A stretch of 64,000 nt of DNA from positions 1 to 64,000 of the forward strand of contig JAPTJF010000234.1 in NCBI GenBank assembly GCA_029339195.1, in the 5' to 3' direction. The DNA comes from Micractinium sp. NFX-FRZ (taxonomy: Eukaryota; Chlorophyta; Trebouxiophyceae; Chlorellales; Chlorellaceae). Position 1 is the first letter of the stretch, and every line of letters begins with the position of its first letter. Under the pieces are notes generated by a model. The model was not told the origin of the DNA, made no database searches, and saw only the letters and a program-made list of their open reading frames with translations. Of this stretch, positions 55,226-64,000 are shown piece by piece. The position numbers and the translations under genes are program-made.

Positions 55226-58200
55226 CTAGTGGATTGCGGCGCACAAGACGGTGATGTCATCCGCCTTGCCCCCCTCGTACACCATGTCAAACGCCTCGCT
55301 GGCGGCGTCGCTGCGGGGCAGTACAGCACACAGGGTGGGCGGGGGGAGGAGGGGCGTGAGCACGTGCATGGCCCCGCTGCTGCACCGTACTGCACTTCAC
55401 AAACGCGTGCCCTTGAAGCATGGCGCTGCACGCCGGCCCCTCGGACCACTGCCGCCCCCGCCTGTACGGCGCATCCCGCCCCCTGCCGCTGCCCCCCCGA
55501 CCTGCAATGAGTGCTCTGGCCCTTACCGCCGCTCCGCCCCCAGTGCTGCAAAGCCCATAGCATCGCCCTCCACTGCCTGCCGCTTTGCCCCACCCCCACC
55601 CCTGCCGCCGCCTGCCCATTGCACCCGCCTCTCCGCCTGACACCTGCCCCACCCCCGCCGCTGCTTGCCCACCACATGTCTCCCCCGACCCTCCAAACAC
55701 ACACACCCCTCCCCCACCTGTAGGGCGTCCGCTTGTGCTTGTCCAGGGCGTTGGAGAAGGCCAGGAAGGCGAGGCGCTGGGCAATGACAGCGGGCTTGAC
55801 GCCTGCGGGGGGCGGGTCAGGGCAGGCGTGGCGGAGGGTGGGCACGTGCGGGGGCAGGCGAGGCGCAGGAGGAGAGGGCAGGGAGGGCAGGGTGCGGAGG
55901 CAGGTGTGAACAATCCACCGTCACCTCAAGTTGCTTCATCCTAGCTTCCATGTGCCTCAACTTTCTCCTCCACCTCACCCAGCACCTCCTCCTTGTTGGA
56001 GCGCACAGGCAGGCCTGCCCTCCTCCCCCTAACAAACCGCCCTGCACCACAACTCACCGTCCCCACCACCCAGTGCAGACCACTTGCGTATCCTACCTTC
56101 CAGCACGCCCCGCCCCACCTCGCCTACCGCCTCGTCCTCACGCTGACCTTGTGGACAAGCCAGGTTCCCACCCTTACCACCAGCTCCATCCACCCTTCAC
56201 TTCACCCTACTTATTGATACACCAGGACTTACGTATCCTACCTTCCAGCACGTCCCGCTCCACCTCATCCAGCAGCTCCTCCTCCGACACATTGTCAAAC
56301 AGGCCGTCGCTGCCCAGGATGACAATGTCGCCGGGCGAGACGGGCATGGTGGTCAGCATCGCGTCCTCTGGCAGGTCAGCGCCCTCAAAGTGGCCTGCCA
56401 GAATGGGGGGTGAGGGGCAGGGTGAGGCGTGTTCACATGAGAGGGGGGAGAGGGGGCGGGGAATGGAGCGGTGAGTATCGCGCCCTCCGCCAGGTCAGCG
56501 CCCTCAAAGTGGCCTGGAGAGTGTAAAAGAGCGTGGCAGTAAAGATTGGTAAAGTGTCCAAAAGGGGGAGACGGGCATGGTGGTCAGCATCGCGTCCTCC
56601 GGCATGGTCTGCGCCCTCAAGGTGGCCTGAAACATGCATAAGCATGGCGGCGGTGGTGGTGATTGATGAGGTGTCCAAACACGGGCGTGGTGGTCAGCAT
56701 CACATCCGCTGGCAGGTCGGCGCCGTCAAAATGGCCGACAGGCAAAGGAAGGGCAAGAGACGGCGCCGGCGGGCCTGCCTGCCTGCACCCCGCCCCCAGG
56801 CCCCCCACAACCAGACAGATGCCCCCGCCCGCCCCCACCCACACACCTAGCTGGTACGGGTAGCCAAAGCTGTGCTCCTGCTGCGGGCTGCGGTACTTCA
56901 CCATCAGGTGCCCCCGCCGCCCAGAGGCGGAGGAGGAGGCCACCCCGCGCGCCTCGCCCCGCCGCCGCCCAATGACCAGGAAGCCAGAGTCTCCCAGGTT
57001 GGCGGCGGCCAGGCAGCCCTGCGGTGCGAGAAGAGGGGAGGGCAGTGGGGGGAGGGAGGCAGCGGCAAGATGAGATGCTGCATGGGTGGGTGGGTGGGTG
57101 GGTGCAGGGGAGCCAGAGTCGCCCAGGTTGGCGGCCAGCCAGGCGGCCCTGCGGTGCAAGAAGAGGGGAGGGCGGTGCGGTGCGGTCAGTTGAGAGCAGG
57201 GCGGGAGGGCAGCGGGAAGGCGAAGGATGCCCCCACCTACCCACGTATGAAACACTCCAAACAGCAGGCTGCACACACCGGCCCCCTTCCCCCCTCCCTG
57301 CCCACCTGCAGCTGGTCGATGAGTACGATGCAGGCGGTACAGCTGCCCAGGATGCCCTCCAGCCGCAGGCGCTTGGCAGCAAACTGCGGGGGTGGGGGCG
57401 GGTGGGGTGAAGTGAGGAAGAGGGAGGGCTGGGTGGGTGGGTGGAATGCAGTGGAGTAAAGTGGAGTACAGCGGAGTACAGTGAAGTACAGTGGAGTACA
57501 GCGGAGTATAGTGGAGTACAGTGGGGTACAGTGGAGCCGGGCAGGGATGGGGCGGGCTTTTTACAAACAGCTTCTGGCAGGGTGAGGTGTGTGGCGTGGC
57601 GGGGGGGGCCCTTGAGGTCTGGGCACACTGAGCTTTGCTGTGTGCCACCATCTGAGTCTGCCAGGTGGCAAACCGTGCCTGTGCAAACATTAAGCACGCT
57701 GCGCCCGCCTGCCCGCCCCGCCCAGCTGGAGGGCCAGCTGTCCCCCACCCACACATACACACCTGCAGCACGCGCAGCACATCTGTTGTGCCCAGGTCCA
57801 CAGAGTGGCGGGCAAACTCCATCAGCCGCCGGCTGCAGGAGGGGTGGCAGGCAAAGAGGAAGCATGGCAAAGAGCAGCATGGCAGGCAAAGAGGAAGCAT
57901 GAGGGGTGGCCGGGTTGGGTGGGAAGCGCGCAGCTGCAGGGCAAATGCAGGCCAGGCCTTCCTCCCCTCTCCTCCACTTCTCCAGGCACCGCCTACTCTG
58001 TCCCTTTCTCCCTGCCACACAACACTGTATTGCTCGACCCATCCAAAACCACAATCAGTCGCCCCGCACCTGAACAGCCCCGCGTCGATGCCCTGCTCCC
58101 GCCACATGTACACCCCATCCGCCACTCCCAGCGCCGTGATGCCGTTGCTGCAAGCAGGCGAGCAGGCAGGCAGGCGGGCAGGGCAGCAGGGGTGCATTGA

Positions 58201-60460
58201 GGTGGGTGGTGCGCAGCGCGGCAGCGACATGCCGCTCCTACCAACACTCGTGGCGCGACCCCTGCAAGAGAACACAGCCAAATTACCGCCCACATCAGTG
58301 CACGTCAGCCCACAATGAAGCAAGCAAGCGTACTCACCGGTTGCTGCAGTAGAAGTAGGCGTCCTCCCCGCCATACCCGTACCCCTTGCGGTTGAGCCCC
58401 TTCTGCCCCGCCGCCGCCTTCTCTGGGTGTGGCAGCGCCACTGCAGACACCTGCAGCGGGGGAGGGAGAGGAGTGCCGGCAGCAGCAGGGGTGGGTCAAT
58501 GGGCGGGTTGCTGAGCCGTACGTGGCATTGGCGGCACTGCAAAGCCATGTGGTGACGTGGCAGCGCCACCGCAGACAGACACCTGCAAGGGGGGACAGCG
58601 GGCGGGCAGCGGCAGGGGAGGGCAGTGGGCAGGTTGCAGTGACAGTGCCAGCCTTGCGCATCCACAGGTGCAGAGCGCTCGCGCTCCCCCCGGGCCCGCC
58701 ACCCATCCAACTCTGCCCTTTCTCCCTCGCATGCCTCCTCACCCACCCTCCTCCGCCCACCCCACCCCCACCACATACTCTCACACACACACGCACACCA
58801 GCCCACCCCACCCCACAAGCCCCCCGCCCTACCTCTGGGTGCAGCGGCGCCCCCAGCAGGTTGTAGCTGGGCTCCTTCATTGAATGGCTGCTGGGGCGCA
58901 CCACGGCGGGGGCCAGGTTGCGCTCGTGGTCGCCTGCAGCGGCGGCGGAGGCAAGATGTGGGGTGTAGGGTTTGACGCCACGCTGCGGTTCGGTTCCTGC
59001 TCCTGCTGCTGCCGCTCTACGGCATAGGCGCTGCCAGAAGGGCGGCAGCAGCAGCCAGCACCCTGCTCCAACGCAAGAGGGCGCATCACTGGTGGTACCC
59101 TCCAGCTGGCAGCGCCCCCAAGGCGCCAGCCGCGCAGTGACAGGATGCAGGACTTGCGACCGCCCGAACCCCCTCACGCACCGTCTAGCCCCGTTGGGTG
59201 GTTGCTCTTGCCCAGCCATGCGGAGCAGGGGAAGCTCCAGTGCTCTCCCTCGGGCCCCGCCACCTCGATCCTGTCCAGGAACCAGCCCACCCCGCCGCCG
59301 TCGCTGGCAGAGGGCAGCTGCTGCACGTGCACCTGCAGGGGTGCGAGGCACGTGATAACAATATCACATATGTGTGCATAGAGCCGAGCTGAGATGTCTC
59401 AGGACTGACGCACTGGGGGCGTCTCTGCCATCAGCGGGGCGCGACAGCAGCGAGGGGGCTGGGCAGCCGCGTGCGAGCATGGGAGACTAGATGGAAAACC
59501 AAGCGACGAAGAGCACGCTCAGGGGCAAAGACAAGGCAGCAAGTCGGTGCCGGCCACCAGCTGCCTTACTGCGTGCACACGCTTCAAATTGGCCAACCAT
59601 CCAACCAGCTGTCTGCAAGCCTGCCTGTGCTGCCTGTCATCATCCAGCCACTCGGCCAGCCCACCAACCAACCAGCTGCCAGCCAGCATGCCCCGCATGC
59701 CCCCCCGCCTGCCTGCCCCCTGCTGGCGCGCCTCACCCGCTGCAACTCCCCCAGCAGTCGGGAGGGGAAGGCGTACGACTTGCGGGTGCCACGCTCAAAC
59801 CCGCTGATCTCGCCTCCGTCACCAATGAGGTACGGCTCGCTCTCGCCCTCTGCAGGCAGGCACGGGTGTGGGGGCGCTGGCGTTTGGACAGCAGGCAGCG
59901 ACAGGCTAGGGTAGCAGACGGGATGATGGGGCTGCTGCTCAGCGCACGGCCACAGCAGTGCAGAGACATCTAAAGCGGCAGCGCAATGGTGGCAATACTC
60001 GATTTACCCAGCCGGCGGCCTGCAACGCTGGCATTTAACAGGGCATAGCCCTACAGGTCCCGCCCCCCATGCATCCAGTACCTTCGCCCTCACCTGTGCC
60101 CACGAGCTTTACTACTGCTGGTGCCGGGCTGCCCGCCCCACGCACGTCTCCAGTCACCACCACTACTTGGTAGACTGCCTGCCGCGGGGGCGCTGCTGCT
60201 GCTGCTGTGGCAACGTCACTGTGCCAGCGAGCGCTGCCAGCGGCCGTGACACCACTGCCGCCGCCGCCGCCGCCGCCACGAGCCACACCGCCGCTGCTGT
60301 GGCTGCGGCTGCTGCTGGCGCTGCCCCGCCACTGGTGTTGCTGTACCGCATAAGACGTGCTGGGTGCGCATTCAACCAGGGCCGTGGTGCTGCCTGCGGG
60401 CTGCGCCGCCGCAAGGGCGCGGAGGCATGTCGCCAGGCCGCGCCTGAGGCTCACTGCCAT
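55226..60460 (-). CDS. PLAT/LH2 domain fused to a PP2C-type Ser/Thr phosphatase, organelle-targeted
   Basis: Twelve exons: 60460..60094, 59849..59737, 59332..59182, 58933..58833, 58450..58338, 58147..58070, 57832..57763, 57383..57306, 57018..56847, 56394..56242, 55802..55718, 55310..55226. They total 522 codons (521 residues), every phase closed. The start MAVSLRRGLATCLRALAAAQ resembles a mitochondrial or plastid presequence. A PLAT domain follows at about 85-200 (YQVVVVTGDVRGAGSPAP, FERGTRK, GWFLDRIEV, HWSFPCSAWLG). Then comes a PP2C of the PTC7/plant PP2C55 type at about 250-521: GVADGV (Asp292), LGDSGF (Asp367), GSDGLFDN (Asp444) and ADDITV (Asp512), the metal-binding aspartates. Known PP2Cs of this type act in mitochondria or plastids. 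The PLAT part could place the enzyme at a membrane or lipid surface (inference). Several introns hold decayed exon copies. Confidence 0.9.
56085..56743 (-). repeat. Tandem decayed copies of PP2C exon 10 edges
   Basis: The first codons of exon 10 (GHFEGADLPEDAMLTTMPV) recur at 56743-56682, 56630-56567 and 56517-56470 before the genuine exon (56394..56242). A copy of its last codons and donor (GTGCTGGAAGGTAGGATACG) lies beyond it at 56120-56085. Each copy is truncated and diverged. Confidence 0.85.
57109..57175 (-). repeat. Decayed copy of the start of PP2C exon 9
   Basis: AANLGDSGS-encoding sequence with its upstream flank, displaced by about 124 bases from the real exon 9 start at 57018; the shared flank extends into the intron. 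Confidence 0.85.
57451..57536. repeat. 10-bp minisatellite (GTGGAGTACA)n
   Basis: Eight to nine units with point changes (GCGGAGTACA, GTGAAGTACA and others) in the intron between PP2C exons 7 and 8. Confidence 0.95.
58547..58605 (-). repeat. Decayed copy of the start of PP2C exon 5
   Basis: CTGCAGGTGTCTG-type acceptor followed by a GCGGTGGCGCTGCCAC string matches the beginning of exon 5 (58450) about 130 bases away. Confidence 0.7.
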
Positions 60461-60901
60461 GCACTGTGAACTACCGCGCCAAAACAATGACCTGCTCGGA
60501 CGAGAACAGCGGTTGCACCAAGAGGTAGGGCACTCAAGGGTGGGGTGTTCGGCAGGCGCAGGAAACGAAGTCTGATGCTCCTGCCTCTATTGTGGTTGCC
60601 AGATCAGACCGTGAGCAGGGCAGGAGCACTGCTGAGATGAGTGCTGGGCTGCCTGCTGGACCAGATGGCCAGCAGGGCACTCTGCCCAAAATAAGCTCTA
60701 GCGCCTGAGTGGCTGCTGGCGTCGCTCGCGCGGGCATCGGTGCCCCATTGAATTGTAGCCTTCGGCCGATCGGCACGTGCTGCACTGCTCTCGTCTGTCG
60801 GACGCTTGCTCAGAGTGCTGCCTTCAGCGCTCCCCCCTCCAGCGCGCTCAGTCTAGACAGCACCAGGTTTTGCATCAGTGTGCAGCACTGCAGTTGCCGC
60901 T
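60461..60901. other. Divergent intergenic region (PLAT-PP2C / SLC1 transporter)
   Basis: 441 bases between two divergent start codons, so probably a shared promoter region. No clear core element seen. Confidence 0.5.
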
Positions 60902-63840
60902 ATGGCCAGCGGCTCCAGCAGCAGGGCGGGCTCTGCCGCCAGCGGCAGCGCCAGCGGCGGCCGCCCGCCCTCGCCCTTCCAACGCGCCGGCGGGCCCGCT
61001 GCATCACAACACGATTCTGAGCTGGAGCATTGGCACGGCGGCGCCACGCTGCTCCCGCTGCACCGTGGGCGAGGCAAGCGTCGGCTGGCTGGCGGGGAAG
61101 CGCCCAGGTGCGGGCCGCCTGCAGTGCCTGCCGGGCACACTCCTTGGCAGTGTATTGGGCGCTGCCCAGCAACAGTCTGCGCTGGCACAGCCTGGTTGCA
61201 CACTGTTGCATGCTGGCGGTGCCCACGTAACGGTGCTGGCGTAGCCTTGCTTTGCTCTAGCCTTCCCTGCGCACGTCTCGCCCCACTCCAGCCCCTTCCC
61301 GACTGCCCCTCTTCTCAAACGCACTGAACCCCTTGCCTCTGCCCGCCTGCCCGCCTGCCTGCCTGCTGCACGTCGCAGGTCGGTTGCGCAGCTGGACCCT
61401 CAGGCAGCGCTGCTGGTGGGCAGCCCCCACGACAGCGGCGCAGGCATCGGGGGCGGCCCGCTCCAGGGGCCCAGCGCTCGCGACGCACGCAGCGCGCACG
61501 GCATGCACCGCCACCTCAGCGACGGTGACGACATGGGGCCCCTGGACAGCCCGCCGCGTGTGGAGTCCCCGGCGCCGGGCTGTGCCTCCTGGCGCACCTG
61601 CTTGGCCCAGGAGCCGCTGCTGCTGGCCACGCTGGCGGGGGTGGTGGCGGGCGTGGTGCTGGGTGTGGCGCTGAAGCCGGTAGAGCCCGGGCACGAGGTG
61701 AGGCCTGGCCTGGGGTGTGTGGCGTGCCTGACACCGGTGTGTGTGCCTGCATTCGAGAGATGTTTTGAAAGAGGGGTGGCTGGCATTGCACTGGAGGCAG
61801 CAGTGGAGCCATGGGACACGAGGTGCACCTGGGACAGGGTGGGCGGTGAGCGTCTGAAACTAGGGGGTGCGCACATGTAGTGGGGTCTCTCCCGTAACTC
61901 CCCTTGTCCGCCCCCTATCACCTCCCCAACAGACGTGGACATCATTAAGACGTTGCTGCACCATGTGCCCTTTGAAATGACGGTGCTCGCTCCGGTGTTC
62001 ACCCCCCCATACATCAACGCTCTCTGCCTGCCCATCCTCCCTGGCAGGCCGTCGACCTGATTGGCTTCCCAGGGGAGCTGATGCTGCGCCTGCTCAAAAT
62101 GATGGTGCTCCCCCTGGTGTCCATCTCAATGGTGGCGGGGGTGGTGAGCCTGCGGCAGGCAGACGCCGGCGGCGGCGCCGGCGGCGGGCAGAGCAACGTG
62201 CGGCGGCTGGCGCATCTCACGGCGGCGTTCTACGTCGGTGGGTGTTCAGTCACATAGAGGGCGTGTTGGTGCACGGCGTGCCCATATCGATCAGTGTGGT
62301 GCCCATGTGCTGTGCTGTGCTGTGCTGTGCTGTGGCCGTGCTGTGGCCGTGCTGTGCGGCTGTGCTGCTCCACCTGTGCCGCCGTGCCCCGCCCCTCACT
62401 GCCGTCTCTCCCAAGCCCAGCCACTGGGGCGCCCAACAACACCGTGCATTATTCCAGTGCCTTCGGCATCGGCATTCTGTTCCCACCGCCTCACAACACC
62501 ATCACCTCACCGTCACCCGCCCCCGCAGGCAGCACGCTGCTGGCCATCCTGGTAGGCATAGCCCTGGTGGTGGTGATGCACCCGGGCAGGGGGGCGCCCT
62601 TTGACCGCATCGCGTCGGCAGCCACCGGCGGGTGCCACAAGGCCGAGGCAAAGAAGGTGGCGGAGCACACAAGTGAGTGGGGGCCACACACGTGTGCGAC
62701 GTTGGCGAGCTTGCGAGCACCGGGAGGATGGTGGCTGGGGGAGTGTGGAGGCTGCATGTGCGGCCGTGTGCTTCCCTCCATTCCCAGCTTGTCAAGACTC
62801 TGCCCGCAGTGGGCCACACAGCCAAGCTCTGATTCTCGGCCTCAGCCCTGCCCTCACAGCCAGCACCGCCGCCTTGACTCCCTCCTCTGCTGCTGCCGCC
62901 GCCCTGCTGCACCGCTTGCCCTTCTCTCTGCAGCTCTCCAGCTGTGCTGCCCCCAGCAATGCCCCCCTGTATTGTGCTGCTGGCTGTGCCTCCTCATCTT
63001 CCTGCCACCTCACCTCACCCCTCTTTCATGCAGAGGTCCAATCAGAGCTGCGCATGTCCACCACCGATGCCCTGCTCAACGTGGCACGCCAGGTGGGCCG
63101 CCACTTACGTGTGCACCATGCTGTGCCATGCTGTGCTGTTTTGCCACACCTGCAGCCGTGAACACGGTGCCTCAACCGTTGTCAACTCGCATGCGCTTGC
63201 ATGTGCCCCTTCGCTCCCGCTTGCCCAACAGCACTGTGGGTGCGCGCCTGGACGACACGACCCAACCTCCTGTGCCACTCACATCAGAGCTGCGCATGCA
63301 TGTGTCCCTTGCTCCCCCTACCCGCAGGTGGTGCCCGACAACATTGTGGGCGCAGCTGTGGACATGAATGTGCTGGGCATCATCACCTTCTCACTCATGT
63401 TTGGCCTGGCCCTGAGCTCCCTGGGTGAGCCCGCTGCTCTGCTTTGGTTTTGGTTTTGCTTGGCTGTGTTGGTTTGGTTTGGATTTGAAGTATCATACTC
63501 ACGTCAGTGCTTGCTGGCGTCGCCACGTGTACTGCTCATCGTGTCGCTGCATTGCCAAATGCGCGGCGGCCCCTGCCCGGGGCTGCAGTGCCTCCTTCCC
63601 TCCTGCTTGGGCCCCGACATCGCATGCCGTGCCCCTAAACTGCAGTGCCCCTAGACACCCACCCACCCTCCGCCATCAAGTTTTTGTTCCCCGCAGGCTC
63701 CGCGGCCGACGGGCTGATCAAGACGATTGGCGTGCTGAACGCGGCGGTGCAGCGCATGGTGACCGCCGCCCTGTGGATCTCCCCCCTCGGCATCGGCTCG
63801 CTCATCGCCGCCAGCATCCTGCGCGCCTGCGACCTGCTGG
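60902..63840 (+). CDS. SLC1/DAACS-family dicarboxylate or glutamate transporter, 3' end outside the window
   Basis: Seven exons seen: 60902..61107, 61379..61697, 62048..62237, 62529..62672, 63034..63092, 63328..63424, 63697..63840, all in phase; 386 residues so far. The first about 145 residues are hydrophilic and Gly/Ser/Arg-rich, unusually long for the family. Then come transmembrane segments: PLLLATLAGVVAGVVLGVAL, FPGELMLRLLKMMVLPLVSI (the highly conserved second helix), STLLAILVGIALVVVM, NVLGIITFSLMFGLALSSLG and LWISPLGIGSLIAAS. Family members are sodium- or proton-coupled carriers of acidic amino acids or dicarboxylates. The serine-rich hairpin and NMDGT motif that set substrate lie beyond the window. 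The last visible donor is at 63841 (phase 1), and no next exon was confidently found before 64000. Confidence 0.85.
62307..62365. repeat. GTGCT-type pentamer repeat in an SLC1 intron
   Basis: Repeated TGTGC/GTGCTG units with two GGCCGTGCTGT variants, between exons 3 and 4. Confidence 0.85.
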
Positions 63841-64000
63841 GTGCGCTGCGCTGCCCGCTTTGTGAACGGGGTGGCGTGCCACGCTCACTTCCTGGTGCAA
63901 CACGTGGCCTGCCGAAAAGCGCATGCTGCTTGGTGGCTTCTCCGCAGCAGCCTGCAAGTGCCTGCTGCTCCGACACACACACCTACCAACCTGGGCGCTG

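Noticed and set aside
56617..58818. 733-codon minus-strand open frame through the PP2C gene
   Set aside because: It runs through several introns; the PP2C motifs fall in different frames and are only continuous after splicing.
61933..62003. Possible extra SLC1 exon just before exon 3
   Set aside because: An AG acceptor and a frame resembling exon 3 (DVDIIKTLL) exist, but phase does not match exon 2 and the frame soon stops; kept only as a doubtful decayed copy.
1..64000. CRISPR arrays, insertion sequences, rRNA, tRNA genes
   Set aside because: No spaced direct-repeat array, transposase motif, rRNA core or tRNA T-arm was recognised on either strand; a covariance-model scan would settle tRNAs.

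Overview
The window is nuclear DNA from a GC-rich, intron-dense green alga, most likely a Chlorella-like trebouxiophyte (inferred from style, not searched). Almost every gene is split into short exons with GT-AG introns, typically CTGCAG acceptors and GTGAGT or GTGCGT donors. The families are eukaryotic (uS10, ATG101, PTP, PP2C, nucleotide-sugar and SLC1 transporters). Several intergenic stretches carry TGTAA, the usual chlorophyte polyadenylation word. I rebuilt exon chains by eye. For most genes every intron phase closes and the total length is a multiple of three, which is the main support for the models.

Layout. 0-11 kb: a gene fragment running off the left edge, an ankyrin-repeat ORF broken by an in-frame TAG, a secreted CxxC-rich protein, and a secreted class-3 lipase with a C-terminal PLAT-like domain. 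11-20 kb: ribosomal protein uS10/RPS20 diverging from an MCRS1-like FHA protein, followed by a KT-type nucleotide-sugar transporter. 21-24 kb: an unrecognised six-exon gene. 24.6-40.3 kb: four tandem, co-oriented, secreted single-domain fasciclin (FAS1) genes sharing one 7-exon architecture. A small secreted cysteine-rich peptide gene lies between the second and third on the opposite strand. 41-47.5 kb: a protein tyrosine phosphatase just downstream of ATG101. 48.9-54.5 kb: an A20/AN1 stress-associated protein, a decayed copy of the 3' part of the ankyrin locus, and two unrecognised genes. 55-64 kb: a PLAT-PP2C fusion phosphatase diverging from an SLC1/DAACS transporter that runs off the right edge.

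Themes. The FAS1 array, CxxC protein, lipase and cysteine peptide all have signal peptides, so they point to a secreted or cell-wall repertoire. The rest are housekeeping and signalling genes. The most striking pattern is not a gene: in at least ten of these genes, fragments of a neighbouring exon together with its splice-site flank recur as decayed local copies inside the adjacent intron.
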